DNA from: Faecalitalea cylindroides ATCC 27803
GTDB taxonomy: Bacteria; Bacillota_I; Bacilli_A; Erysipelotrichales; Erysipelotrichaceae
Assembly: GCF_000469305.1 (NCBI RefSeq)
Contig: NZ_KI271019.1
Location: forward strand, 1 to 64,000
Direction of reading: 5' to 3'
Length of the DNA stretch: 64,000 bases
This document shows positions 27,720-37,473 of this stretch, one piece after another (positions within the stretch are counted from its first letter, which is position 1; every line of letters begins with the position of its first letter). The translations under genes and the position numbers were made by a program. A model generated the notes under the pieces. It saw nothing but the letters and a program-made list of their open reading frames with translations. It did not search any database and was not told the origin of the DNA.

Positions 27720-28808
27720 TTAAAAATCTTTTAATTTATTCAATAAATCCCTGTCAACTCGACGAACAAATTCGGCCATCAATAAAACTGTCTGCCAATA
27801 GTCTTTACGATGAATGATCAAACGATGAGAATGCATATAACGAGTTGGAATTGATAACGTCATCGTTACAACCCCGTCATGAGCTTTATGAATATTATCG
27901 GCATCCGTTCCACCAACAGTCATCATGTCATAATTGATATCTAAATCAAGATCTTTACAAATCTTTTCCATTTCATGTAAGAAATTCTTGTTCGCTATGA
28001 TACCTGCATCCATGACACTAAGGACAACACCTTTTCCAATTCCGTTTACTCCTTTATCCATTGGAGTATCCATACTTGTTGTTACATCCAAGGCAATCGC
28101 AACATCTGGATGCAACATATTGGCAGCGGTTCTAGCCCCACGAAGGCCAACTTCTTCTTGTACAGTACCAACACCATACAAGTTAGCTGAATGTTTCTCC
28201 TTATGCAATAATCGCATCACATCAACGACCATAGCAGCACATAAGCGATCATCCCATGCTTTACCCATTAGATAATTTGGATTGTTCATAACGGTAAATT
28301 TTGTATCCGGCGTAATCATATCCCCAATCTGTATACCTAATTCATAAATTTCCTCACGAGATTCAACACCCATATCCAGGAATAATTTTGTTGGATGTAT
28401 TACTTTTTCTTTGACATCTTTTGGAAGACCATGTGGTGCACTAGATCCAACAACACCTTGATATCGTTTTCCTTCTCTTGTCGTTACTACTAAAGTTTGG
28501 CTTGGAAGAACATGTCCCCACCATCCTCCAACAGGAAGCATTTTAATATAACCATCTTTATCTATATCGCAAACCATGAAACCAACTTCATCCATGTGTC
28601 CTGCAATCATAACTTTTACACCGTCTTTGTCCCCTTTTTGAAGGGCAACCAATGAACCCAAATTATCGTATGTGATTTCATCGGCATATGGTTCGATCCA
28701 TTTTTTCATGACACGGCTTACTTCTTTTTCATTGCCGCTGATTCCATGTGCTTCGCTGAATTCCTTCAGCATTTCTAAATTAATATCTCCAATTGGTTCT
28801 CTACTCAT
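27720..28808 (-). CDS. M42-family metallo-aminopeptidase
   Basis: 362 residues, co-catalytic metal aminopeptidase of the PepA/FrvX/YsdC (M42) group, a tetrahedral cytosolic enzyme that trims peptides. Metal ligands by motif: His-x-Asp in GHMDEVGF, Asp in AWDDRLCA, the Glu pair in VQEEVGLRGAR, Asp in ALDVTTSMD, and His in YMHSHRL near the C-terminus. All catalytic residues are present. It is second in a two-gene operon with a paralogue, 12 bp apart; substrate ranges probably differ. Naming beyond M42 would be guesswork. Confidence 0.92.
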   Translation of the reverse strand: MSREPIGDINLEMLKEFSEAHGISGNEKEVSRVMKKWIEPYADEITYDNLGSLVALQKGDKDGVKVMIAGHMDEVGFMVCDIDKDGYIKMLPVGGWWGHVLPSQTLVVTTREGKRYQGVVGSSAPHGLPKDVKEKVIHPTKLFLDMGVESREEIYELGIQIGDMITPDTKFTVMNNPNYLMGKAWDDRLCAAMVVDVMRLLHKEKHSANLYGVGTVQEEVGLRGARTAANMLHPDVAIALDVTTSMDTPMDKGVNGIGKGVVLSVMDAGIIANKNFLHEMEKICKDLDLDINYDMMTVGGTDADNIHKAHDGVVTMTLSIPTRYMHSHRLIIHRKDYWQTVLLMAEFVRRVDRDLLNKLKDF

Positions 28809-28820
28809 AATGATGCCCTC

Positions 28821-29876
28821 TTATCGATTGCTAGCCTTAAATGCTTCGATTTTTTCTTCGTTTAATTCGCTCAACACTTTATAGGCAGCTTCTTTTGCGC
28901 AGTCATAATCATGTAAATCAATCATTGTACTAGCTGTATGAATTCCTCGTGCACAAATACATACACTTAATGTCGGACATCCGCTAAATAATTTATGGAT
29001 CCAAGCTGCATCTGTTTGTTCCATATTATAGAAATACTGATAATCAATATTATTTTCTTTACAAACACGTACCAGTTCATCCAATAAGCCACGATTTGGC
29101 ATCATACCTTTATCATAGTAACGAACTAGAACTCCTTTTCCTAGTTTTCCTACTTCCTCTTCTTTTCCTGCATAATCATTTGCAGCTGAGCAATCTAAGA
29201 CGATGCCCATATCTGGATGAATCAAACCGGTAGCACTGGTTCCACCACGAATTCCAACCTCTTCCATGACACTGGCACCAATATATAGATCATAGTCTAA
29301 TTCTACATCTTTTAAAGCCTCTAAAAGTTCAACTGTCAATGTACACCCAAAACGATTATCCCATGCTTTGGCAAATACACGATTTTGTACCTGTACGAAA
29401 TCTCCGCTAATTACAGCACTGTCTCCAACAAACACACCTAGATCTTCCACTTCTTTTTTTGAAGCACAACCTAGATCAATCTTCATCTTTTTGCCTTCAC
29501 CTTTTTCAAGTGTATCCCCATCGGCAACGATTGCACCTGTTAATTCTTTTCCTTCACGAGTTTTCAAAGTAACTCTTGAACCATACATTGCCCCATCGGC
29601 AATATCACCAATCTTAATGAATGACAATAAACCATTATCATGGATTTCTGTGATCATAAATCCAACTTCATCCATGTGAGCACATACCATTACTCTTTTA
29701 GCGTTTTCTTTACCACATTTTTTTACCGCAAAAATAGAGCCTAGATTATCATAAATCACTTCATCGCACAGTCCCTTATAGTGCGCAGCCAAAGCTTTTG
29801 AGACTTCTTTTTCATCGCCAGAGATCCCAACGATCTGCGTTAATTCCTTCATTATTTCAAGTGTTTTTTCAGTCAT
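28821..29876 (-). CDS. M42-family metallo-aminopeptidase
   Basis: 351 residues, paralogue of the next gene. Motifs: CAHMDEVGFM, AWDNRFGC, VMEEVGIRGG, VLDCSAAND and ARGIHTAST supply the metal ligands and the catalytic Glu. The start is the ATG (MTEKTLEIM) after AAAGGTGG; the frame continues 17 codons upstream without a site. A TATAAT box on this strand lies just beyond the start, and a TTTCCTA-N4-TAGGAAA dyad farther upstream. Confidence 0.92.
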   Translation of the reverse strand: MTEKTLEIMKELTQIVGISGDEKEVSKALAAHYKGLCDEVIYDNLGSIFAVKKCGKENAKRVMVCAHMDEVGFMITEIHDNGLLSFIKIGDIADGAMYGSRVTLKTREGKELTGAIVADGDTLEKGEGKKMKIDLGCASKKEVEDLGVFVGDSAVISGDFVQVQNRVFAKAWDNRFGCTLTVELLEALKDVELDYDLYIGASVMEEVGIRGGTSATGLIHPDMGIVLDCSAANDYAGKEEEVGKLGKGVLVRYYDKGMMPNRGLLDELVRVCKENNIDYQYFYNMEQTDAAWIHKLFSGCPTLSVCICARGIHTASTMIDLHDYDCAKEAAYKVLSELNEEKIEAFKASNR

Positions 29877-29943
29877 AATATATATAGCCACCTTTCTTAT
29901 GATTCCATTATATCGCTTATAAAACAAGACATTTTTAACATTC

Positions 29944-29961
29944 TTTCCTAGTCTTAGGAAA
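29944..29961. promoter_or_regulatory. Perfect inverted repeat in a divergent promoter region
   Basis: TTTCCTA-GTCT-TAGGAAA lies between the M42 genes and the CNNM leader promoter. Too short to be a terminator with its loop and no T-run. It could be a repressor site for either side; no regulator is known. Confidence 0.4.
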
Positions 29962-30000
29962 CCTTAAGTATACTTTACACTTTTATTCCTTGAATTCGGT

Positions 30001-30029
30001 TTGAAAAGATAGTATAAAACGTGTATTAT
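30001..30029 (+). promoter_or_regulatory. Promoter of the leader ORF-CNNM operon
   Basis: TTGAAA (30001-30006), 17 bp, TATTAT (30024-30029). Confidence 0.65.
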
Positions 30030-30058
30030 TTATCTAATAAAAAGGAGTTGTTGATTCG

Positions 30059-30118
30059 ATGAAGACTGATGATTCTTGTCCCCGATATTTTAATCAAGCA
30101 GGAGTGATATTATGTTAG
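30059..30118 (+). CDS. 19-codon leader peptide overlapping the CNNM start
   Basis: ATG at 30059, preceded by AAAAAGGAG, opens a frame for MKTDDSCPRYFNQAGVILC, ending in TAG at 30116-30118, which overlaps the first codons of the transporter-like gene (ATG 30112). The large gene has its own AGGAG inside the leader. The arrangement suggests that translation of the leader controls access to the next gene, as in leader peptides of some Mg2+ transport genes. Existence as a peptide is inferred. Confidence 0.55.
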   Translation: MKTDDSCPRYFNQAGVILC

Positions 30119-31284
30119 CAGTAAGTATTGTCCTGTTTTTTATATGCGTTTTTTTATCTATGATGATGGCCTTGTTTGATCAAGATAAAAAGAGTGATAC
30201 AAAGACTCTTTCTACCCTTCAATGGCTATCTTATTCATTATATGGATTGTCCTCTTTAGGCATTATCGTTTGGAGCTATACCTCGTTTAATATTCAATCA
30301 TCCAATATATGGATCGCCATATTGATCATGGTGGCATATAGCCTAGTATATTTTATCTTCGCCTATAAGATACCTAGACGCTTCGCAAACAAAAATACTG
30401 AAAAGATTGGTTTCTTGACAAAACTTGCCGGTTTTATTTCTACTTTATTTTCATGGATATCCTGGCTATTTAGTTTTGAAACAGAAATTGAAGACGAAAC
30501 TGTGTCTGAAGAAGATATTCGTGAATTGATCAATACAGGAAGTGAAATTGAACAACCACAAAAAGAATTCATTGAAAATGTTTTTGAATTAGATGATACA
30601 AGCGTTGAAGAAATCTGCACACACCGTTCTAAAGTCATTACATTAGATTTAGACCAATCCATTGATGAATGGAAACAGATCATCCACGATAATCGACACA
30701 CTTTCTATCCAATCTGTGGTAAAGACGATGATGACATTATCGGAGTACTAGACACTCGAGATTACTTTAGAATTGATGGAGAACTCAACCAGGATATCAT
30801 CATAAACAAAGCCGTAGACAAGCCATTCTTTGTGGCTGAAAACACAAAAGCCGACACATGTTTCCATGAAATGAAAAATCGCAAGACGTATTTTGCGATT
30901 GTTCTAGATGAATATGGTGGTATGACCGGTATCATAACCCTTCACGATATCATTGAAACTTTATTAGGTGAGATGAACGAAGTGGATGATGAAATTCCAC
31001 CTGTGGAAATTCAAAGAATTGATGACAATCAATGGTATATCTTAGGATCTGCCGATCTTGAAGAAGTCCAGGAAGCACTGAATATTGAATTACCAATTGA
31101 TGAATATGAAACATTCAGTGGCTATGCCCTATCCCAGTTAGGTAGAATTCCTGACGATGGAACACAACTAGAAATTGATTTAGATACAATGATCATTAAT
31201 GTTCGAGAAATTAAGAATCACCGTATCGGACAAACCATTGTGTATATAAAAGAAAAGGAGAAAGAGGAAAATGAAAAGTCTTAA
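30112..31284 (+). CDS. CNNM/CorC-type membrane protein with CBS pair
   Basis: 390 residues. The N-terminal ~120 residues have three or four membrane helices, shorter and more divergent than a full DUF21 (CNNM) domain. There follow the linker EEDIRELINTGSE, a CBS pair (~165-285, with VLDEYGGMTGIITLHDIIETLLGEM typical of CorC/HlyC), and a C-terminal CorC_HlyC domain (QWYILGSADLEEVQEAL). Such proteins transport or sense Mg2+ or Co2+; HlyC-type toxin activity is not implied. It overlaps xpt by 14 bp. Confidence 0.85.
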   Translation: MLAVSIVLFFICVFLSMMMALFDQDKKSDTKTLSTLQWLSYSLYGLSSLGIIVWSYTSFNIQSSNIWIAILIMVAYSLVYFIFAYKIPRRFANKNTEKIGFLTKLAGFISTLFSWISWLFSFETEIEDETVSEEDIRELINTGSEIEQPQKEFIENVFELDDTSVEEICTHRSKVITLDLDQSIDEWKQIIHDNRHTFYPICGKDDDDIIGVLDTRDYFRIDGELNQDIIINKAVDKPFFVAENTKADTCFHEMKNRKTYFAIVLDEYGGMTGIITLHDIIETLLGEMNEVDDEIPPVEIQRIDDNQWYILGSADLEEVQEALNIELPIDEYETFSGYALSQLGRIPDDGTQLEIDLDTMIINVREIKNHRIGQTIVYIKEKEKEENEKS

Positions 31285-31840
31285 AGATGCAATTGAACAA
31301 AAAGGATTGATTATCAGTGATGAAGTATTAAAAGTAGATTCTTTCTTGAATCACCAGATCGACTGTCCATTAGTCATGGAAATGGCCGATGAATTCTACG
31401 AACACTTCAAAGATAAAAAAATCACAAAAATTGTTACGATTGAATCCAGTGGTGTAGCCCCAAGTTTTGCGACAGCATGCCGATTTGGCGTACCAATGGT
31501 ATTTATCAAAAAAGCACAGCCAAGCACGATGCAAGATCCAGTCAGCTGTCAGGTATTCTCTTTCACAAAAAACAAATACTATCCAATCTGCATGGAAAGA
31601 CAATATCTATCTGAAGAAGACAATGTATTATTCATCGATGACTTTTTGGCAAACGGAGAAGCATTTAAAGCTGCAGAAAATCTAATTAAAGAATGTGGTG
31701 CCAATATTTCCGGTGTTGGGATCGTAATTGAAAAAGCCTTCCAAAAAGGGCACAAATACATTGTTGATGCAGGATATGACTTCTGCGCATTAGCTTCAAT
31801 CGCATCAATCAAAGACAAGAAAATAACATGGGCCAAATAA
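31271..31840 (+). CDS. xpt: Xanthine phosphoribosyltransferase
   Basis: Converts xanthine and PRPP to XMP in purine salvage. 189 residues, the usual Xpt length. The PRPP-binding motif is VLFIDDFLANGEAFKA; IESSGVAPSFATACRFGVPMVF is the Xpt signature, and the C-terminus is KDKKITWAK. No purine riboswitch is seen in front; the gene is read from within a CNNM operon and overlaps its neighbours on both sides (14 and 13 bp), with an AAGGAG site inside the upstream gene. Confidence 0.93.
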   Translation: MKSLKDAIEQKGLIISDEVLKVDSFLNHQIDCPLVMEMADEFYEHFKDKKITKIVTIESSGVAPSFATACRFGVPMVFIKKAQPSTMQDPVSCQVFSFTKNKYYPICMERQYLSEEDNVLFIDDFLANGEAFKAAENLIKECGANISGVGIVIEKAFQKGHKYIVDAGYDFCALASIASIKDKKITWAK

Positions 31841-32721
31841 TAACAGCGTTTGCCTGTGCTGATTTAAACAAAGAGGAAAAAAACTCATTTCAAGAGATTG
31901 AATGGATCGATGACATATATAAGGCAGACATTATCATAGGAAATCCTAAAGTTTATGACATCCATCCCAAATTCATTCAATTAGAAAGCGCCGGCTATGA
32001 ACAATACGAAAATAAGTTCGCTTGTCCTGTATGTAATGCATCTAAAAGCTTTGGGTTAGGAATCAGTGAATATCTGATATGTACGATCTTGATGAGTCTA
32101 AGACATATGAAAGCTCATATGCATAACCAAGATCAAAGAAAGTGGAATCGATTTGATGATACGATTCAATCTATTTCCGGTTCATGTATATTGATCCTTG
32201 GCTTAGGCGATTTAGGATCGACATTTGCTAAGAAAGCCAAGGCTCTTGGAGCTTATACAATTGGTGTACGCAAATCTAAAAAAGATTGTGATATCGTTGA
32301 TGAAGTTTATACGATTGATTCATTAAACAAAGTATTGCCTCGAGCCGATATTATAGTCTGTACTCTACCAAGCACAAAAGATACACGATATCTTTTAAAC
32401 GAAGAACATTTTCATCTTATGAAAAAAAGCGCCCTGTTTTGTAATGTAGGACGCGGTGATCTAGTTAAAAGAAACATTTTGGAAAAAGTAATGCATGAAA
32501 AGATCATTCAAGGTATGGTATTAGATGTTATTGAAAATGAACCTTTAGATCCAGGCTCTTCTTTGTGGTTAGATCCAAATGTAATCATCACACCACATGT
32601 ATCCGGTACATTTCAGCTTGCGAAGGCAAAAGAAATATTCTTAGATATCGCAAGACAAAACGTTCATGCCTTTATTCATGACAAGCCTCTTATCAATCAA
32701 ATATCAAGCAGCATCCAGTGA
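31828..32721 (+). CDS. D-isomer-specific 2-hydroxyacid dehydrogenase
   Basis: 297 residues, NAD(P)-dependent 2-ketoacid reductase family. The nucleotide fold is LILGLGDLGSTFAKKAKALG (~135). Catalytic residues: Arg in FCNVGRGDLVK region, Glu in DVIENEPLDP and His in IITPHVSGT. The N-terminal catalytic half is shorter than in glycerate or lactate dehydrogenases. It overlaps xpt by 13 bp; the pairing with xanthine salvage has no obvious meaning. Substrate unknown. Confidence 0.87.
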   Translation: MGQIITAFACADLNKEEKNSFQEIEWIDDIYKADIIIGNPKVYDIHPKFIQLESAGYEQYENKFACPVCNASKSFGLGISEYLICTILMSLRHMKAHMHNQDQRKWNRFDDTIQSISGSCILILGLGDLGSTFAKKAKALGAYTIGVRKSKKDCDIVDEVYTIDSLNKVLPRADIIVCTLPSTKDTRYLLNEEHFHLMKKSALFCNVGRGDLVKRNILEKVMHEKIIQGMVLDVIENEPLDPGSSLWLDPNVIITPHVSGTFQLAKAKEIFLDIARQNVHAFIHDKPLINQISSSIQ

Positions 32722-32731
32722 TGCTGTTTTT
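32709..32731 (+). terminator. Terminator of the CNNM-xpt operon
   Basis: CAGCATC-CAGT-GATGCTG plus T-run, containing the stop codon. Confidence 0.82.
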
Positions 32732-32746
32732 ATTATATGTAAAAGA

Positions 32747-32766
32747 AAAAAGTGGAAAATTCCACT
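32747..32766 (-). terminator. Terminator after pyrE
   Basis: On the minus strand AAGTGGAA-TTTTCCACTT followed by T-run. Confidence 0.75.
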
Positions 32767-33432
32767 TTATTCTGTAGCTCCATATTCCGCATAATATGCA
32801 TCAATACGCTCTTTTAATTCTGCATCCAATGCATCTTTTGATTCAAGATACTCAACAACTTCAGGCATTGAAACAATTGCCGCTGTTGGAAAACCATATA
32901 ATTCTGAAATTTCTTTTAATGCAGTTTTATTCCCTTTTCCTTTTTCGTTACGATTTAAGGAAACAATCAATCCTTTAATTTCCACATTAGCTGCATTTCT
33001 TACTTTAGGAACTGTTTCTTCCATAGATTTTCCAGATGTCGTAACATCTTCGATCATAATTACACGATCACCATCCTGAAGTTTTGTTCCTAATAAACCG
33101 CCCATATCAGCTCCATGATCTTTTACTTCTTTACGATCTGAACAGTAACGGACTTCTTTGCCATAAAGGTTATCTAAAGCAATTGTTGTCGCAACAGCCA
33201 AAGGAATTCCTTTATAAGCTGGTCCAAACAATACATCAAAGTCTAAACCATAATTATCTACGATTGCCTTTGCGTAATATTCACCTAATCTTTTTAGCTG
33301 ATTTCCTGTAACATATCCACCCGCATTCATAAAGAATGGGCTTTTTCTTCCTGATTTCAATGTAAAATCACCAAATTTTAAAACTTTACTTTCCAACATG
33401 AAATCGATAAATTCCTGTTTATATTGTTCCAT
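32767..33432 (-). CDS. pyrE: Orotate phosphoribosyltransferase
   Basis: Makes OMP from orotate and PRPP in pyrimidine synthesis. 221 residues. Motifs: FTLKSGRKSPFFMNAG at the N-terminus, FGPAYKGIPLA, and the PRPP-binding loop VIMIEDVTTSGKSMEETVP. It stands alone here, not in a pyr operon. ATG preceded by GGAGGGTT on the coding strand. About 165 bp separates it from the divergent TetR gene; I see no further element there. Confidence 0.95.
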   Translation of the reverse strand: MEQYKQEFIDFMLESKVLKFGDFTLKSGRKSPFFMNAGGYVTGNQLKRLGEYYAKAIVDNYGLDFDVLFGPAYKGIPLAVATTIALDNLYGKEVRYCSDRKEVKDHGADMGGLLGTKLQDGDRVIMIEDVTTSGKSMEETVPKVRNAANVEIKGLIVSLNRNEKGKGNKTALKEISELYGFPTAAIVSMPEVVEYLESKDALDAELKERIDAYYAEYGATE

Positions 33433-33596
33433 CTTTAACCCTCCATATTTATTTTTTCTTATCTAATTTTACCATTTACCCTGTTATATTTATACCCTTA
33501 TTATGAAATTATTCATCATACAAAAAAACTATTAAATCTATTTTAATTTTCACTTTTTTTCCTTATCATAATAAAGACAAAAAGGAGAAATAAATC

Positions 33597-34142
33597 ATGG
33601 ACACAAAATACCTGTTGGCAGAAGCTTTAAAAATATGTATGAAAAAAGCTCCATTGGAAAAAATAACTGTAAAAGATATTACGGACACCTGCGGAATATC
33701 AAGGCAAACGTACTACCGCCATTTTCAAGATAAACAAGATTTAGTCAATTGGTATTTTGAAAAAATTTTGAATGAATCTTTTGAACATATGGGTACTGGT
33801 AAGACCATCTATGAAGCCTTGATTAATAAATTGACTTTTATCCAAAAAGAAAAACTATTCTTTACTGCTGCATTTAAAAACGATGATCAAAACAACTTAA
33901 GAAAACATGATTTTGAACTAATTTTAGCTTTTTATACAAACAAGATCAAAGAAAAAATGGGAGATAATCTATCTGAAGAATTGATGTTTCAACTAGAAAT
34001 GTACTGTCAAGGATCTGTCTATATGACAGTAAAATGGTTGTTAGATGGTACAAAAGAATCCTGCCAAACTATGGCCAAACTTCTAACAGATTCAATGCCT
34101 GAAGTTGTAAAGAAAACCTTTGTCGAATTACACTTAATATAA
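33597..34142 (+). CDS. TetR-family regulator, DhaS-like
   Basis: 181 residues. N-terminal HTH: ALKICMKKAPLEKITVKDITDTCGISRQTYYRHFQDKQDLV. The short N-terminus, YYRHFxDKxDLVxWYF and the C-terminal YCQGSVYMTVKWLLDG are those of the DhaS-like (TetR_C_8) group, which in lactic acid bacteria activates dihydroxyacetone kinase genes; no dha gene is here. It precedes an iron-type alcohol dehydrogenase by 91 bp and probably controls it. A hairpin between the two may terminate the regulator transcript. Confidence 0.85.
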   Translation: MDTKYLLAEALKICMKKAPLEKITVKDITDTCGISRQTYYRHFQDKQDLVNWYFEKILNESFEHMGTGKTIYEALINKLTFIQKEKLFFTAAFKNDDQNNLRKHDFELILAFYTNKIKEKMGDNLSEELMFQLEMYCQGSVYMTVKWLLDGTKESCQTMAKLLTDSMPEVVKKTFVELHLI

Positions 34143-34169
34143 AGTGACAAATCGCTGATTCTGTCACTT
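34143..34169 (+). terminator. Hairpin after the TetR gene
   Basis: AAGTGACA and TGTCACTT pair around a 12-nt loop. The T-run is poor, so it may be a weak terminator. Confidence 0.5.
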
Positions 34170-34202
34170 ATAAAAGAGTATCAAGACTGTTAAAATAAGA
34201 TT

Positions 34203-34216
34203 GGAAAACGTTTACA
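34203..34216 (+). promoter_or_regulatory. cre-like site before the alcohol dehydrogenase
   Basis: GGAAAACGTTTACA reads as TGTAAACGTTTTCC on the other strand, matching the cre consensus at 13 of 14 positions. It lies 18 bp before the start codon, so CcpA bound there would block transcription. Confidence 0.65.
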
Positions 34217-34233
34217 TAAAGGAGGAATACTAA

Positions 34234-35379
34234 ATGGCTAATAGAATTATGTTAAACGAAACATCTTATCATGGCAGTGGCGCAATTCAGGAAATTGCCA
34301 CAGAAGCAAAGGCAAGAGCGTTCAAAAAAGCTTTTGTTTGTTCTGATCCTGATCTGATTAAATTTGGTGTAACAGGAAAAGTTACAAAAGTATTAGACGA
34401 TGCAGGTTTAGAATATGAAATATATTCTGATATCAAAGCTAATCCAACTATTGAAAATGTAAAGCATGGTGTTGAATCATTTAAAGCTGCTCAAGCAGAC
34501 TACATCATTGCGATTGGGGGTGGATCTTCAATGGATACCGCAAAAGCAATTGGTATCATCATTGCCAATCCTGAATTTGAAGATGTTCGCTCTTTAGAAG
34601 GAACAGCTCCAACAACAAAACCATGTGTACCTATTATTGCCGTACCTACAACAGCAGGAACTGCAGCAGAAGTAACGATCAACTATGTAATTACAGATGT
34701 TGAAAGAAAACGTAAATTCGTTTGCGTTGACCCTCATGACATGCCAATCATTGCGGTTGTTGATCCAGATATGATGTCATCTATGCCAAAAGGATTAACT
34801 GCTTCTACAGGCATGGATTCCTTAACTCATGCAATCGAAGGTTATACAACAAAAGCAGCTTGGGAAATGACAGATATGTTCCATCTAAAAGCTATCGAAA
34901 TCATTAGCCGTTCTTTACGCGGGGCTGTTGCCAATGAAAAAGAAGGTCGTGAAGGTATGGCTTTAGGTCAATACATTGCTGGTATGGGATTCTCTAATGT
35001 TGGTTTAGGTATTGCTCACTCTATGGCACATACTCTAGGTGCTGTTTATGATACTCCTCATGGAGTTGCATGCGCTATGATGTTACCAATCGTTATGGAA
35101 TACAATGCAGACTGCACTGGGGAAAAATATCGTGAAATTGCCAGAGCAATGGGTGTTAAAAATGTAGATTCTATGACACAGGAAGAATATCGTAAAGCTG
35201 CAGTAGATGCCGTTCAACAACTTTCTGTTGATGTAGGTATCCCTACTAAACTTGAAGCGCTAAAAGAAGAAGATCTTGATTTCTTAGCTAAATCCGCTTA
35301 TGAAGATGCATGTGCTCCAGGCAACCCTAAAGATGCCAGCATTGAAGATCTAAAAGATCTATTTAGAAAATTAATGTAA
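34234..35379 (+). CDS. Iron-containing alcohol dehydrogenase
   Basis: 381 residues, group III (Fe-dependent) dehydrogenase of the FucO/1,3-propanediol/butanol type. NAD fold IAIGGGSSMDTAKAIGI (~90-106), VPTTAGTAAEVT, and metal site residues in DSLTHAIEGYT and GIAHSMAHTLGAVYDTPHG (the HxxxHxxxxxxxxxH set). It would reduce an aldehyde such as lactaldehyde or butyraldehyde during fermentation; the exact substrate cannot be told. AAAGGAGGAA precedes the ATG. Confidence 0.92.
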   Translation: MANRIMLNETSYHGSGAIQEIATEAKARAFKKAFVCSDPDLIKFGVTGKVTKVLDDAGLEYEIYSDIKANPTIENVKHGVESFKAAQADYIIAIGGGSSMDTAKAIGIIIANPEFEDVRSLEGTAPTTKPCVPIIAVPTTAGTAAEVTINYVITDVERKRKFVCVDPHDMPIIAVVDPDMMSSMPKGLTASTGMDSLTHAIEGYTTKAAWEMTDMFHLKAIEIISRSLRGAVANEKEGREGMALGQYIAGMGFSNVGLGIAHSMAHTLGAVYDTPHGVACAMMLPIVMEYNADCTGEKYREIARAMGVKNVDSMTQEEYRKAAVDAVQQLSVDVGIPTKLEALKEEDLDFLAKSAYEDACAPGNPKDASIEDLKDLFRKLM

Positions 35380-35387
35380 TTACAGTT

Positions 35388-35414
35388 AAGGTAGACATAA
35401 CGTCTACCTTTTTT
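35388..35414 (+). terminator. Terminator of the alcohol dehydrogenase gene
   Basis: AAGGTAGAC-ATAAC-GTCTACCTT plus T-run. Confidence 0.85.
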
Positions 35415-35423
35415 CATTCAAAG

Positions 35424-35448
35424 TAAAAGGACCGAATCACTCGGTCCT
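35424..35448 (-). terminator. Terminator of the hsp20 gene
   Basis: On the minus strand AGGACCGA and TCGGTCCT pair around a short loop, followed by TTTTA. Confidence 0.75.
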
Positions 35449-35457
35449 ACATGTGAA

Positions 35458-35877
35458 TTACTCAATCATAATTGTCTTGTTCTCAGGCAATTTTTCTTTT
35501 TCCTTAGGGAATGTGATCTTTAATTCACCATTGTCATAACTTGCTTTGATATCTTTTTCTTCAACATTCTCACCAACATAGAAACTACGTGAGAAACTAC
35601 CACTGTAACGTTCCTGACGAATCAAATTGCCTTTGTCATCTTTTTCTTCTTTGTTTGAATTACGAGATGCACTGATATTCAGATAACCATCTCTTAAGCC
35701 AATTTGAATGTCTTCTTTTTTACATCCTGGCAATTCAACATCCAACAAGTAATGATCATCTTTTTCTGTGATGTCTGTTCTCATCAAGCCATTGTTACGA
35801 CCTGTAAAGAATGGTGTGTTAAACATGTCATCAAATACATCATCAAATAAATCATAAGTTCTAGGGAAGAATTTCAT
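35458..35877 (-). CDS. hsp20: Small heat shock protein (Hsp20/alpha-crystallin)
   Basis: 139 residues. Holdase chaperone that keeps unfolding proteins soluble. The alpha-crystallin domain covers ~residues 30-130: TDITEKDDHYLLDVELPGCKKEDI, DGYLNISASR, YSGSFSRSFYVGENV, IKASYDNGELKITFPK; the C-terminal anchor is short. The start is the ATG (MKFFPRTY) 8 nt after GGAGG; ATGs earlier are too close. Upstream lie a promoter overlapped by a CIRCE element and a second dyad, so heat induction through HrcA is expected. Confidence 0.93.
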   Translation of the reverse strand: MKFFPRTYDLFDDVFDDMFNTPFFTGRNNGLMRTDITEKDDHYLLDVELPGCKKEDIQIGLRDGYLNISASRNSNKEEKDDKGNLIRQERYSGSFSRSFYVGENVEEKDIKASYDNGELKITFPKEKEKLPENKTIMIE

Positions 35878-35945
35878 ATACATCGCCTCCATCTAAACTA
35901 GCGGTTGTAATTCATTTGCAGCCGTTGTTCATGAAATACTTCTTC

Positions 35946-35968
35946 AATCAAGATACCTTACCTTGATT
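35946..35968. promoter_or_regulatory. AATCAAG-N9-CTTGATT dyad at the 5' end of the hsp20 transcript
   Basis: A perfect 7-bp inverted repeat with the same 9-bp spacing as CIRCE, beginning about where transcription should start. It may be an operator or a 5'-terminal RNA stem. Confidence 0.6.
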
Positions 35969-35976
35969 ACACTTAT

Positions 35977-36004
35977 ATTATATCCCACATTTTAGCAAAG
36001 TCAA
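35977..36004 (-). promoter_or_regulatory. hsp20 promoter
   Basis: On the minus strand TTGACT (plus 35999-36004), 16 bp, TATAAT (plus 35977-35982). The -35 overlaps CIRCE. Confidence 0.78.
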
Positions 36005-36018
36005 CCCCAGAGTGCTAA
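35992..36018. promoter_or_regulatory. CIRCE element (HrcA operator), one arm degenerate
   Basis: TTAGCAAAG-N9-GAGTGCTAA. The right arm is a perfect CIRCE arm; the left matches TTAGCACTC at six of nine. Spacing is exactly 9 bp. Confidence 0.82.
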
Positions 36019-36031
36019 AATCTTTGAAAAT

Positions 36032-36061
36032 TAAAAAAATCGATCCTTTCTGTGGATCGAT
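36032..36061 (-). terminator. Terminator of the EIIA-EIIB-EIIC-GH1 operon
   Basis: On the minus strand ATCGATCC-N7-GGATCGAT followed by seven T. Confidence 0.87.
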
Positions 36062-36067
36062 CTATTC

Positions 36068-37465
<1,398 letters not shown>

Positions 37466-37473
37466 TTATTTCC

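Noticed and set aside
29944-29961. TTTCCTA-N4-TAGGAAA as a terminator
   Set aside because: No T-run and it lies in a divergent promoter region; kept only as a possible operator.
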